Source: a virus. From it: 21,175 bases of DNA. A program made the position numbers and the translations under genes. This document shows positions 8,406 to 14,307 of the stretch, in pieces. The notes under the pieces were generated by a model. It was not told where the DNA came from. It searched no databases and saw only the letters and a program-made list of their open reading frames with translations. The stretch is from positions 1 to 21,175 of IMG/VR virus record IMGVR_UViG_3300030102_000684. One strand, given 5' to 3'. Within the stretch, counting starts at the first letter, position 1; every line of letters starts with the position of its first letter.

Positions 8406-8780
8406 ATGACCTATAAATACCCAATTATACCCAATAAAACCCGAAGACCCAACAAGTATTTTGCAAAAAAAACTGTTGCTATGGGCTTAAAATTTGATTC
8501 AAGATGGGAAGCAGAGAGATGGGGGCAACTAAAAGCTATGGAAAGAGCTGGTGTAATATCTGAATTAGAACGTCAAATAAAATATGAATTATCTATTAAT
8601 GATGTAAAAATTTGTGATTACATAGCTGATTTTAGATATTTACAACAAGAAGAAGATGGCTTCTCAAGATTAGTCGTAGAGGATGCAAAAGGTGTGCTGA
8701 CACCTGAGTTTAAGCTTAAAAAAAAGATGATGAAAGCCATACATAATATAGACATTCATCTATCATACAAAAAAAAATGA
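8406..8780 (+). CDS. DUF1064-type PD-(D/E)XK nuclease / resolvase-like protein
   Basis: This 124-aa protein matches the DUF1064 family of phage endonuclease-like proteins. It shows NKYFAKKTVAMGLKFDSRWE near residues 16-35, LERQIKYEL, YIADFRY (candidate metal-binding Asp) and VVEDAKG (Glu-Asp-x-Lys) in the order expected for a PD-(D/E)XK core. The family is thought to process branched DNA in replication or recombination, by analogy with T7 endonuclease I. The start at 8406 keeps the conserved NKYxxKKT block but lacks a good Shine-Dalgarno, because the same bases form the minus-strand gene's ribosome site. An internal ATG at 8481 would delete that block. The first 16 codons double as the putative operator of the divergent regulator. 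Confidence 0.78.
   Translation: MTYKYPIIPNKTRRPNKYFAKKTVAMGLKFDSRWEAERWGQLKAMERAGVISELERQIKYELSINDVKICDYIADFRYLQQEEDGFSRLVVEDAKGVLTPEFKLKKKMMKAIHNIDIHLSYKKK
8419..8453 (-). promoter_or_regulatory. Candidate autoregulated promoter and operator of the RHH gene
   Basis: Read on the minus strand there is a perfect TATAAT (complement of 8424-8429) with a weak TTGGGT -35 (complement of 8447-8452) at 17-bp spacing, about 30 bp upstream of the regulator's ATG. Over the same bases the + strand carries ACCC four times, at 8419, 8429, 8439 and 8447 (twice as ACCCAAT, once as ACCCAAC), that is steps of 10, 10 and 8 bp. RHH proteins often bind short direct repeats with near-helical spacing, so this is a plausible self-operator inside the first codons of the nuclease gene. 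Binding is inferred. Confidence 0.45.
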
Positions 8781-8791
8781 TAGTTTAGCTA

Positions 8792-8819
8792 TTGACATTG
8801 TTGTAATCATCGCTATATT
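8792..8819 (+). promoter_or_regulatory. Sigma70-type promoter for the recombination/replication genes
   Basis: A consensus TTGACA (8792-8797) is followed after 16 bp by TATATT (8814-8819), in the 79-bp gap between the DUF1064-type gene and the next ORF. It points into the recombination genes. Host RNA polymerase use is inferred from the consensus boxes. Confidence 0.7.
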
Positions 8820-8859
8820 TAACCTTGCAAGTAGAAATTTTAACGAAAGTGAGGTTAGT

Positions 8860-9294
8860 ATGGAACAGAATTTCTATGACATGAACGATCAACAGCTTTT
8901 ACAAGAAAAGATTTTCTTGAAGGCAGATATTGATCGACAAAAAAAGAAGTTGGAAGAGCTTAATTCTCTTTTATCAGCAAGGTTTTACAACTCTGCTCGT
9001 GAAGATTTACAGAGACAGGGTAAAGATTTTGGCACAACTACTGTGTTTTCTGAGCAAGAAGAGAAAGTTAAGGTCTCCATTAATAAAAAAGTAACATGGG
9101 ATCAACAAGCACTAAGAGATGCTTTTGATAGTATGGATGCTGAAGATGCAAGACATTATGCAAAAGTCACATACTCTGTGGAAGAGAGGAAGTACACTAA
9201 TGCTCCTCCAGCTATTGTTCAAAAGCTTCAGTCAGCTAGAACTGTCGAGCAAGGAACAGTGAATATTGATCTCGTTCAATCAGAGGAGGCTTAA
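8860..9294 (+). CDS. Hypothetical phage protein upstream of the Sak4-like ATPase
   Basis: This 144-aa protein starts with ATG after GAGG (8851-8854) and is the first gene of the promoter-driven replication run. Residues 10-45 look like a short coiled coil (LLQEKIFLKADIDRQKKKL). Residues 60-115 contain VFSEQEEKVKVSINKKVTWD and YAKVTYSVEERKY, suggesting an alpha/beta domain. No enzymatic residues stand out. Its stop is immediately followed by the TTG start of the ATPase gene, so it is probably co-translated and may assist recombination or annealing. I do not recognise a named family with confidence. Confidence 0.7.
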   Translation: MEQNFYDMNDQQLLQEKIFLKADIDRQKKKLEELNSLLSARFYNSAREDLQRQGKDFGTTTVFSEQEEKVKVSINKKVTWDQQALRDAFDSMDAEDARHYAKVTYSVEERKYTNAPPAIVQKLQSARTVEQGTVNIDLVQSEEA

Positions 9295-10158
9295 TTGGCT
9301 TTAGAAATAATCACTGCCGAACAACGTATGGCAGAAAAGAGAGGTCATAAGATGGTCATCTGTGGTCAAAGTGGTGTGGGCAAGACAACTCTTGCCCGTA
9401 CTCTTGATCCTGACAAGACTCTATTTATTGACCTTGAAGCAGGTGACACTGCTATAAAGGATTTTCCTATTGATGTAATAAGACCAAAGACATGGCAAGA
9501 GTGTCGTGATTTTGTTTGTTACATTGGTGGTGTTAATCCATCTCTGTCAAGAGAGCCTTATGACCATATACATTATGAAAGAGTAACGCAGGAATTTGGT
9601 GACAAGTTAGTCCAAATGCACAAATACGATACTATTTTTGTAGATAGTATTACAGTTGCAGGACGTTTATGTTTTCAATACTGTATGTCTCATCCCGATA
9701 ATGTCATTGAAAGATCAGGTAAAGTTGATACTCGTTCTGCCTATGGTATGCACGGAAGAGAGATGATGTCATGGCTCACTCATTTACAACATATTAGAGA
9801 TAAGAATGTTATTTTAGTTGGCATTCTTGATTCTAAGGTAGATGACTATGGTCGAACTAACTACGAGTTACAAATAGAGGGTTCTAAAACTGCACGAGAA
9901 TTGCCTGGTATTGTTGATGAAGTTATCACAATGACAGTCATGGGTGGTGGAGATGGTGTGCAACCATATAGAGCTTTTGTTTGTCAAACTCTTAACGAGT
10001 GGGGATACCCAGCTAAAGATAGATCAGGTAAGCTTGATGTTATTGAAGAGCCACATCTTGGCAAACTAATTAGCAAGCTTAACGGATCTGCACAGAAAAA
10101 GGATCTAACATTTGTTGATCCACAATCACAACCAACAGAGAGAGGAGAAGTCCAGTGA
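9295..10158 (+). CDS. Sak4-like RecA-fold ATPase (phage recombinase family)
   Basis: This 287-aa protein uses a TTG start, supported by a near-perfect Shine-Dalgarno (GAGGAGG at 9283-9289) and by abutting the previous stop. Walker A is GQSGVGKTT at residues 24-32. Walker B is in YDTIFVDSITVAG, where the hydrophobic strand ends in the expected Asp. LFIDLEAG and ILVGILDSKVDDYGR fit the AAA_24/RecA-like Sak4 group of phage proteins, thought to work with single-strand DNA binding proteins in annealing and recombination. The SSB-like gene follows directly, the usual partnership. GTG start and TGA stop overlap at the downstream junction. Confidence 0.88.
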   Translation: MALEIITAEQRMAEKRGHKMVICGQSGVGKTTLARTLDPDKTLFIDLEAGDTAIKDFPIDVIRPKTWQECRDFVCYIGGVNPSLSREPYDHIHYERVTQEFGDKLVQMHKYDTIFVDSITVAGRLCFQYCMSHPDNVIERSGKVDTRSAYGMHGREMMSWLTHLQHIRDKNVILVGILDSKVDDYGRTNYELQIEGSKTARELPGIVDEVITMTVMGGGDGVQPYRAFVCQTLNEWGYPAKDRSGKLDVIEEPHLGKLISKLNGSAQKKDLTFVDPQSQPTERGEVQ

Positions 10159-10754
10159 TTGATTTAAATAATGTCGGTGATATGTCACCATCAGGTGATT
10201 TCGAATTAATACCTGAGAATACTATTGCAAGAGCAATAATTACGATTAAACCTAATGCAGTCACAATGCCTGAGTTTAGTAATACTCCTATCTTTAAGGC
10301 ATCACAGACTACATCAGCTAAGTGGCTTGAAGTTGAGTACACCATAATTGGTGGTCAATTTGACAAACGTAAGTTTTGGCAAAATCACTTTTTTGATGGT
10401 GATGCTAAAGACGATAGTGGTGTATCTAAGTCTAAGAAGATTGGATTGCAATGGTTGAAAGCAGTTGTTGAAAGTCATAATAATATTTCAGCAATGGATG
10501 CTTCACCTGAAGCTCAAGCAGTTAGGCAAATAGATATGCAGAAAGGTGGAGTTGCATCCATCAATGGCATGAACGTATGTGTCAAGATCGGTATTGAGAA
10601 ATCAAATGATCCACAGTATTCTGATAAGAATAGATGTAAGGTCATATTGACTCAAGGCATGGAAGGATACATACCAAGTGGATCTGCACCAACTAATACA
10701 CCATCACCTGCACCTACCAATAATGGTAATGCAGTGCCTGATTGGGCTAGGTAA
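10155..10754 (+). CDS. Phage single-stranded-DNA-binding-like protein
   Basis: This 199-aa protein starts at GTG, overlapping the ATPase stop (GTGA), with AGGAG upstream. It has DUF669-like features: a beta-rich N-terminal domain (FELIPENTIARAIITIKPNA), the central KWLEVEYTIIGGQFDKRKFW segment, then KKIGLQWLKAVVE and INGMNVCVKIGIEKSNDP. A low-complexity Pro/Thr/Asn linker ends in NAVPDWAR. The lack of an acidic IPF tip is notable: a separate 70-aa protein (13323-13535) carries one instead. The predicted role is coating single-stranded DNA during replication and recombination with the Sak4-like ATPase. Function is assigned from family resemblance and pairing. Confidence 0.78.
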   Translation: MIDLNNVGDMSPSGDFELIPENTIARAIITIKPNAVTMPEFSNTPIFKASQTTSAKWLEVEYTIIGGQFDKRKFWQNHFFDGDAKDDSGVSKSKKIGLQWLKAVVESHNNISAMDASPEAQAVRQIDMQKGGVASINGMNVCVKIGIEKSNDPQYSDKNRCKVILTQGMEGYIPSGSAPTNTPSPAPTNNGNAVPDWAR

Positions 10755-10914
10755 TGATGGTAGGCATTGGAAGTGAATGGGGAAAGTACCAGTGACGTGC
10801 TGGCGTTCACTTCCAAACTTTTAGCAAGGGCTAACTGACCTTAGTCTACTTGCAAGTCGCTTGGGTAGTGCGATGCCCTAAAACTACCCACCATTTATAG
10901 CCAATGAGGATTAC
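10755..10914 (+). ncRNA. Structured gene-free leader with several hairpins (candidate RNA element)
   Basis: This 160-base gap is visibly richer in G+C than its surroundings and is full of inverted repeats. (1) An 11-bp perfect stem pairs 10767-10777 with 10806-10816 (TTGGAAGTGAA / TTCACTTCCAA), extendable by a G-T and a G-C pair, with an inner stem CCAG/CTGG (10789-10792 / 10800-10803). (2) TTAGC-AAGG-GCTAA spans 10821-10834. (3) The palindrome ACTTGCAAGT is at 10848-10857. (4) TGGGTAGT / ACTACCCA pairs 10862-10869 with 10883-10890, with GGG also able to pair with GCCC in the loop. A GAGGA ribosome site and ATG follow. It may be an mRNA leader, a processed small RNA or part of an origin; no known RNA family is recognised. 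Confidence 0.5.
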
Positions 10915-11139
10915 ATGAAAACATTTAGAGAAGCAAAAAGAGAACTTGAATCAAGAGTTAGATCGTTAAATGATACGATTAAATTTTTGAAAAGTAATTC
11001 TTATTATGAAGATTATTGTGCAAATTGTCATAATATTATGAAAGTTAATTTAAGACAATATGGAGAAAAACAAAGATTTTGCACTAACAAGTGTAGAAAT
11101 GAAAACTTTCAAAGAGAAAAATCTAACAATGATTCTTAG
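10915..11139 (+). CDS. Small zinc-finger-like protein
   Basis: This 74-aa protein has a good ribosome site (GAGGA at 10906-10910) directly downstream of the structured leader. A charged helical N-terminus (FREAKRELESRVRSLNDTIK) is followed by a Cys cluster: C35-x2-C38 (YCANCHN) and C56-x3-C60 (FCTNKCR), a probable single zinc site. Its 3' end overlaps the start region of the helicase gene. Small proteins of this sort are common in phage replication regions as adaptors or transcriptional modifiers; nothing here decides which. Confidence 0.68.
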   Translation: MKTFREAKRELESRVRSLNDTIKFLKSNSYYEDYCANCHNIMKVNLRQYGEKQRFCTNKCRNENFQREKSNNDS

Positions 11140-12811
11140 ACCATACCAAGAAATAGCAGTAGACGATGCTTCTGATGCACTTGACAAGCACAAAAACACA
11201 ATAGTTGTAGCACCAACAGGTGCTGGTAAAACAATTATGCTATCTGCATTGATTGGCAAACGATACAAAAAAGGCAAAAAGATTTTAGTTCTGCAACATC
11301 GGGATGAACTTGTAGGACAGAACAAAAACAAATTTTCTCGTGTTAATCCAAAAATATCTACATCTATCGTAGATGCTTCAGAAAAAAATTGGGATGGTAG
11401 TGCAGTATTTAGTATGGTGCAGACACTATCGAGACCGAACAATTTGGCTAATATGTCCAAAGTAGACATGATGGTGATAGATGAAAGTCACCATGCCATA
11501 GCCGATACATACATGAGAATTATCAACAAGGTTAAAGAAGCTAATGAATCTGTAGAGATTGTTGGCTTTACTGCAACACCTAATCGTGGAGACAGAAAAG
11601 GTTTAAAAGGTGTGTTCAATAACTGCTCACATCAGATTGAAATAGCTAACCTTATACGAGAGGGTTTCCTTGTGCCACCAAAGACATTCGTGATTGATGT
11701 CGGGGTACAAAAAGATTTACAAAATGTTCGTAAAACTGTGTCAGATTTTGACATGGGACAAGTCGAGCAGATTATGAACAAACGTGCTATCAACGAGAAG
11801 ATTGTTGAAGAATGGCAGGAGAAAGCAGGAAACAGAAAGACAGTTATATTCTGTAGCACAGTGGTTCATGCACAAGATCTATGTGATGAGTTTAGAAGAT
11901 CGGAGATCCGTGCAGAGATTGTGACAGGTGAGACACCATCGGAAGAAAGAAAACAAATACTACACGATCTGGAACATGGTGACGTACAAGTTGTGGTCAA
12001 TGTTGCAGTGTTAACAGAGGGTTTTGATGCACCACCTGTCAGTTGTATTGTGCTTACAAGACCATGCTCATACAAGTCCACAATGGTACAGATGATTGGT
12101 CGTGGACTACGAACAATAGATCCTGAAGAACATCCAAACGTAATCAAGAAAGATTGTATTGTGTTAGATTTCGGTACGAGTGTATTGACACATGGGTCTT
12201 TAGATGAGGGTGTTGATCTTGATGGCAAAGATAAGATGCAACAAGGATCAGCTCCTGAGAAAGTATGTCCTAATTGTAAATGTCTTATACCATTAAGTGT
12301 TCGTGTATGTCCTATGTGTGGACATGAGATCGAGATGCAAGCAAAAGAAATGCTTGAAAAGTTTGAGATGACAGAGGTAGATCTTATCGACAGATCACCA
12401 TTTAGATGGATTGATTTGTTTAACAATGGCAGATGTATGTCAGCTAGTGGATTTAATGGCTTTGGCTTAGTTGCACATTTAGATGACGTTTCTGTAGCCT
12501 TAGTTAAACGTACAAGGGGTAAACTTAGAGTTGTGGGTGTAGGAACTAAAGAACAAGCTTTGGCTTCTGCTGACGATTTTTTGAGGGAAATAGAAGATAG
12601 TGATGGAGCTAAGAAAGGTAAAAGGTGGCTAAACCAAGCCATGACAGATAGACAAAGAGAAGCTTTAGCAAGAGAAAATAAGATTGTAAGTCAGTTGGAT
12701 CTTAGTTTTAGCAAGTACAAAGCGGCGTGTTGGTTAAATTATTTGTGGAATAAGAAAGAAATTGATGGCAGAGTTTTAGATTATTACGAGGGAGATGAGA
12801 ATGCAGCGTAG
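11129..12811 (+). CDS. SF2 DNA/RNA helicase (DEAD/DEAH-like, RadD-type architecture)
   Basis: The chosen ATG at 11129 puts MILRPYQEIAVDDA (the Q-motif-like start usual for this family) at the N-terminus, giving 560 aa. The frame is open upstream to an ATG at 11060, but that would add 23 residues encoded by the zinc gene's overlap. Helicase motifs run in order: Walker A APTGAGKT (28-35), DESHH box (from 118), GFTATP (motif III), then NVAVLTEGFDAPP and QMIGRGLRT (motifs V-VI). A Cys knuckle (CPNCKCLIP...CPMCGHE) follows the two RecA lobes. It probably unwinds branched or duplex DNA in phage replication or recombination. CGAACAATT is at 11436. Start choice is the least certain point: none of the candidate ATGs has a strong Shine-Dalgarno. 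Confidence 0.88.
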   Translation: MILRPYQEIAVDDASDALDKHKNTIVVAPTGAGKTIMLSALIGKRYKKGKKILVLQHRDELVGQNKNKFSRVNPKISTSIVDASEKNWDGSAVFSMVQTLSRPNNLANMSKVDMMVIDESHHAIADTYMRIINKVKEANESVEIVGFTATPNRGDRKGLKGVFNNCSHQIEIANLIREGFLVPPKTFVIDVGVQKDLQNVRKTVSDFDMGQVEQIMNKRAINEKIVEEWQEKAGNRKTVIFCSTVVHAQDLCDEFRRSEIRAEIVTGETPSEERKQILHDLEHGDVQVVVNVAVLTEGFDAPPVSCIVLTRPCSYKSTMVQMIGRGLRTIDPEEHPNVIKKDCIVLDFGTSVLTHGSLDEGVDLDGKDKMQQGSAPEKVCPNCKCLIPLSVRVCPMCGHEIEMQAKEMLEKFEMTEVDLIDRSPFRWIDLFNNGRCMSASGFNGFGLVAHLDDVSVALVKRTRGKLRVVGVGTKEQALASADDFLREIEDSDGAKKGKRWLNQAMTDRQREALARENKIVSQLDLSFSKYKAACWLNYLWNKKEIDGRVLDYYEGDENAA

Positions 12812-13082
12812 TGAAGCTTTACAAAAAGCAGAACAATTAATCAACGGAGCTAGAGCAAGAACACATGGAGATGCAAAAGATACACATGAATCAATAGCTA
12901 AGATTATGAATGTATTGTGGAGACACAAACTTAAAGCAGAACTTACTTATGATGACATATACAAATTTTGTATAGTACAAAAGCTTGTACGAGACTCTCA
13001 GAACCCAAAGAATATGGACAATCCAATAGATGTAATAGGATATGGAGCTTTATGGGCAGAGGGTAAAAGTGGCAAAAATTAA
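12801..13082 (+). CDS. DUF6378-like phage protein
   Basis: This protein of about 93 aa overlaps the helicase 3' end. The ATG at 12801 is preferred because GAGGGAG (12788-12794) is well spaced from it; an in-frame ATG at 12795 would sit too close. The sequence ALQKAEQLINGARARTHGDA, then THESIAKIMNVLWRH and YKFCIVQKLVRDSQNPKNMD, and DNPIDVIGYGALWAE is the hallmark of DUF6378, a frequent phage protein of unknown function sometimes compared with MazG-type all-alpha nucleotide hydrolases. The family name comes from memory of the HGDxxxTH and NPKNxDNxxDxxGY patterns. It is part of the replication operon. Confidence 0.75.
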   Translation: MQRSEALQKAEQLINGARARTHGDAKDTHESIAKIMNVLWRHKLKAELTYDDIYKFCIVQKLVRDSQNPKNMDNPIDVIGYGALWAEGKSGKN

Positions 13083-13362
13083 CGTGAATTATCAACTCAA
13101 CATGAAGTCTAAGAGTGACGTGCAATATGTTCGTGAAGGCAAGATAGTTATACCTATTTTTTTAGAAGACGATAACGATCATGTCTTAGATCACATTGAT
13201 ACATACATTGCAGAGGCTATTGATGACACAGATGATGAGTTGTTAGGTGGTACGATAGTGGCTGAATTTTTAGGAGTCAGTCATTATTTTGATTTTATGG
13301 TAATGGAAGAAGGAGTAAAAAAATGGACGAACATGGTAACGGGGACAGACACAATACATTAA
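13069..13362 (+). CDS. Hypothetical small acidic phage protein
   Basis: The best start is GTG 13069 (AGAGGG at 13058-13063), giving 97 aa and a short overlap with the preceding gene; an ATG at 13042 lacks a ribosome site. The protein is acidic with a beta-like segment VREGKIVIPIFLEDDNDHVL, then DTYIAEAIDDTDDELLGGTI and LGVSHYFDFMVMEEGVKKW. No family is recognised and no catalytic or metal-binding motif is evident. Overlapping ends on both sides indicate a real gene in a coupled run. Confidence 0.65.
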   Translation: MAKINVNYQLNMKSKSDVQYVREGKIVIPIFLEDDNDHVLDHIDTYIAEAIDDTDDELLGGTIVAEFLGVSHYFDFMVMEEGVKKWTNMVTGTDTIH

Positions 13363-13535
13363 AGATATTGTCCGAACAATTTGCAAAGATAGGCTGGGAT
13401 AAAAAACTACAGAATTTGACACAAGATGAAGCTCTTGCCATAATTGATGCCATTCAATCAGCTAATGGAGAAAATAGTGGCATTCTCGACCTTAATCCAA
13501 ACTCAGTCGTACCCGAAGACGAAATCCCATTTTAA
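13323..13535 (+). CDS. Small protein with SSB-like acidic C-terminal tip
   Basis: This 70-aa protein has a good Shine-Dalgarno (AAGGAG at 13310-13315) and overlaps the end of the previous gene by 40 bp. The body is one short helical unit (LSEQFAKIGWDKKLQNLTQD and EALAIIDAIQSA). It ends VVPEDEIPF, which resembles the acidic Asp/Glu-Ile-Pro-Phe tip by which bacterial SSB recruits repair and replication proteins. The phage SSB-like protein has no such tip, so this could be a detached interaction tag, or a decoy for host SSB partners. It lies two bases upstream of the Cas4-like nuclease start. CGAACAATT lies at 13373, in codons for SEQF. The function is inference. Confidence 0.72.
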   Translation: MDEHGNGDRHNTLKILSEQFAKIGWDKKLQNLTQDEALAIIDAIQSANGENSGILDLNPNSVVPEDEIPF

Positions 13536-13536
13536 A

Positions 13537-14244
13537 ATGTTAGAACAAGATATATCAGATATAATAGACAAAGCCATTGTTGATCGGAACAAAGAGGTCA
13601 AGAAGAGAACCTACATTGGTGCTTCTAGTCTTGGTGACTCTTGCTCTCGTAAAATACAATATCGTTACATGGGTCAACCAGTTGATGATAATCGGGATTT
13701 TGATGCTAAGACACTTCGTATATTTCAGTTTGGACATGAGATAGAATTTAGTGTGGCTGGATGGCTCAGACAAGCTGGGTTTGATTTACGAGTCGAGGAC
13801 AAGAATGGCGAACAATTTGGTTTCAGCATAGCAGAAGGTGAAGTCAAAGGGCATATAGATGGTGTTATATGTAACGGACCTTTGGACACTGCATATCCTA
13901 TGTTGTGGGAATGTAAGTCAGCTAATGAAAAGAAGTTTAAAGAGTTTCAAACAAAAGGTGTAGCAGTAGCTAATCCTGTGTATGCAGCACAGGTTGCTTT
14001 GTATCAAGCTTATATGCAACTAACAGACAATCCTTGTTTATTCACAGTATTAAACAAGAATACAAGTGAGATATATTATGAGTTCATACCTTTTAACAAA
14101 GCCTTGGCACAAGAGATTAGTGATAAGGCAGTGGTAATATTAGAAGCCACAAAAGCAAACGAGATGTTGCCGAGAATTGCACAGTCTCGTGACTATTTTG
14201 CTTGCAAGTATTGTGAGTTTCAAGATAGTTGTTGGAGTAGTTAA
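13537..14244 (+). CDS. Cas4/RecB-like PD-(D/E)XK nuclease with Fe-S-type cysteines
   Basis: The ATG at 13537 gives 235 aa; an upstream in-frame ATG at 13444 would only add sequence read from the 70-aa gene. The order is diagnostic of Cas4/AddB-type nucleases: C36 in GASSLGDSCSRK, the HIDGVI Asp, the WECKSA Glu-x-Lys, the QVALYQAYM helix, and a C-terminal C223-x2-C226-x5-C232 (CKYCEFQDSC). The single early Cys plus the three late ones probably hold a 4Fe-4S cluster. The enzyme is expected to resect DNA ends during phage recombination or genome processing, in line with the nearby Sak4-like ATPase and helicase. There is no CRISPR array here, so a CRISPR role is not implied. CGAACAATT is at 13809. 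Confidence 0.88.
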   Translation: MLEQDISDIIDKAIVDRNKEVKKRTYIGASSLGDSCSRKIQYRYMGQPVDDNRDFDAKTLRIFQFGHEIEFSVAGWLRQAGFDLRVEDKNGEQFGFSIAEGEVKGHIDGVICNGPLDTAYPMLWECKSANEKKFKEFQTKGVAVANPVYAAQVALYQAYMQLTDNPCLFTVLNKNTSEIYYEFIPFNKALAQEISDKAVVILEATKANEMLPRIAQSRDYFACKYCEFQDSCWSS

Positions 14245-14278
14245 TATGGGGACAAAGAAGGTAGCATTGTCCCCATAT
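14244..14278 (+). repeat. Perfect 12-bp inverted repeat (strong hairpin)
   Basis: ATATGGGGACAA (14244-14255) is perfectly complementary to TTGTCCCCATAT (14267-14278) around an 11-base loop. It starts on the last base of the nuclease stop codon. No T-run follows, so it is not a standard Rho-independent terminator. It may be an RNA-processing or stabilising hairpin, or a protein-binding palindrome ahead of the primase-helicase gene. Confidence 0.8.
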
Positions 14279-14295
14279 ACTTCAGCCAATGAAGT
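14279..14295 (+). repeat. Second leader hairpin before the primase gene
   Basis: ACTTCA (14279-14284) pairs with TGAAGT (14290-14295) around GCCAA. It follows the larger hairpin directly and sits just upstream of the GAGGA ribosome site (14296-14300). AGCCAATGA in its loop and 3' arm also occurs in the leader at about 10899 and again near 14349, so the two structured leaders share a short element. Confidence 0.6.
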
Positions 14296-14307
14296 GAGGA
14301 TAGTATA

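Noticed and set aside
11866-12642. A 258-codon open frame on the minus strand inside the helicase gene
   Set aside because: The + strand frame has all SF2 helicase motifs in order. The minus-strand translation is Ser/Leu/Thr-rich with no ribosome site, typical of a shadow frame.
13537-14244. CRISPR-associated Cas4 and a possible CRISPR array
   Set aside because: No regularly spaced repeats with unique spacers anywhere in the window, and no other cas gene. Cas4-like nucleases are common as stand-alone phage recombination enzymes.
14244-14278. Strong hairpin as a Rho-independent terminator
   Set aside because: No T-run follows the stem and the operon continues into the primase gene, so it is reported only as an inverted repeat.
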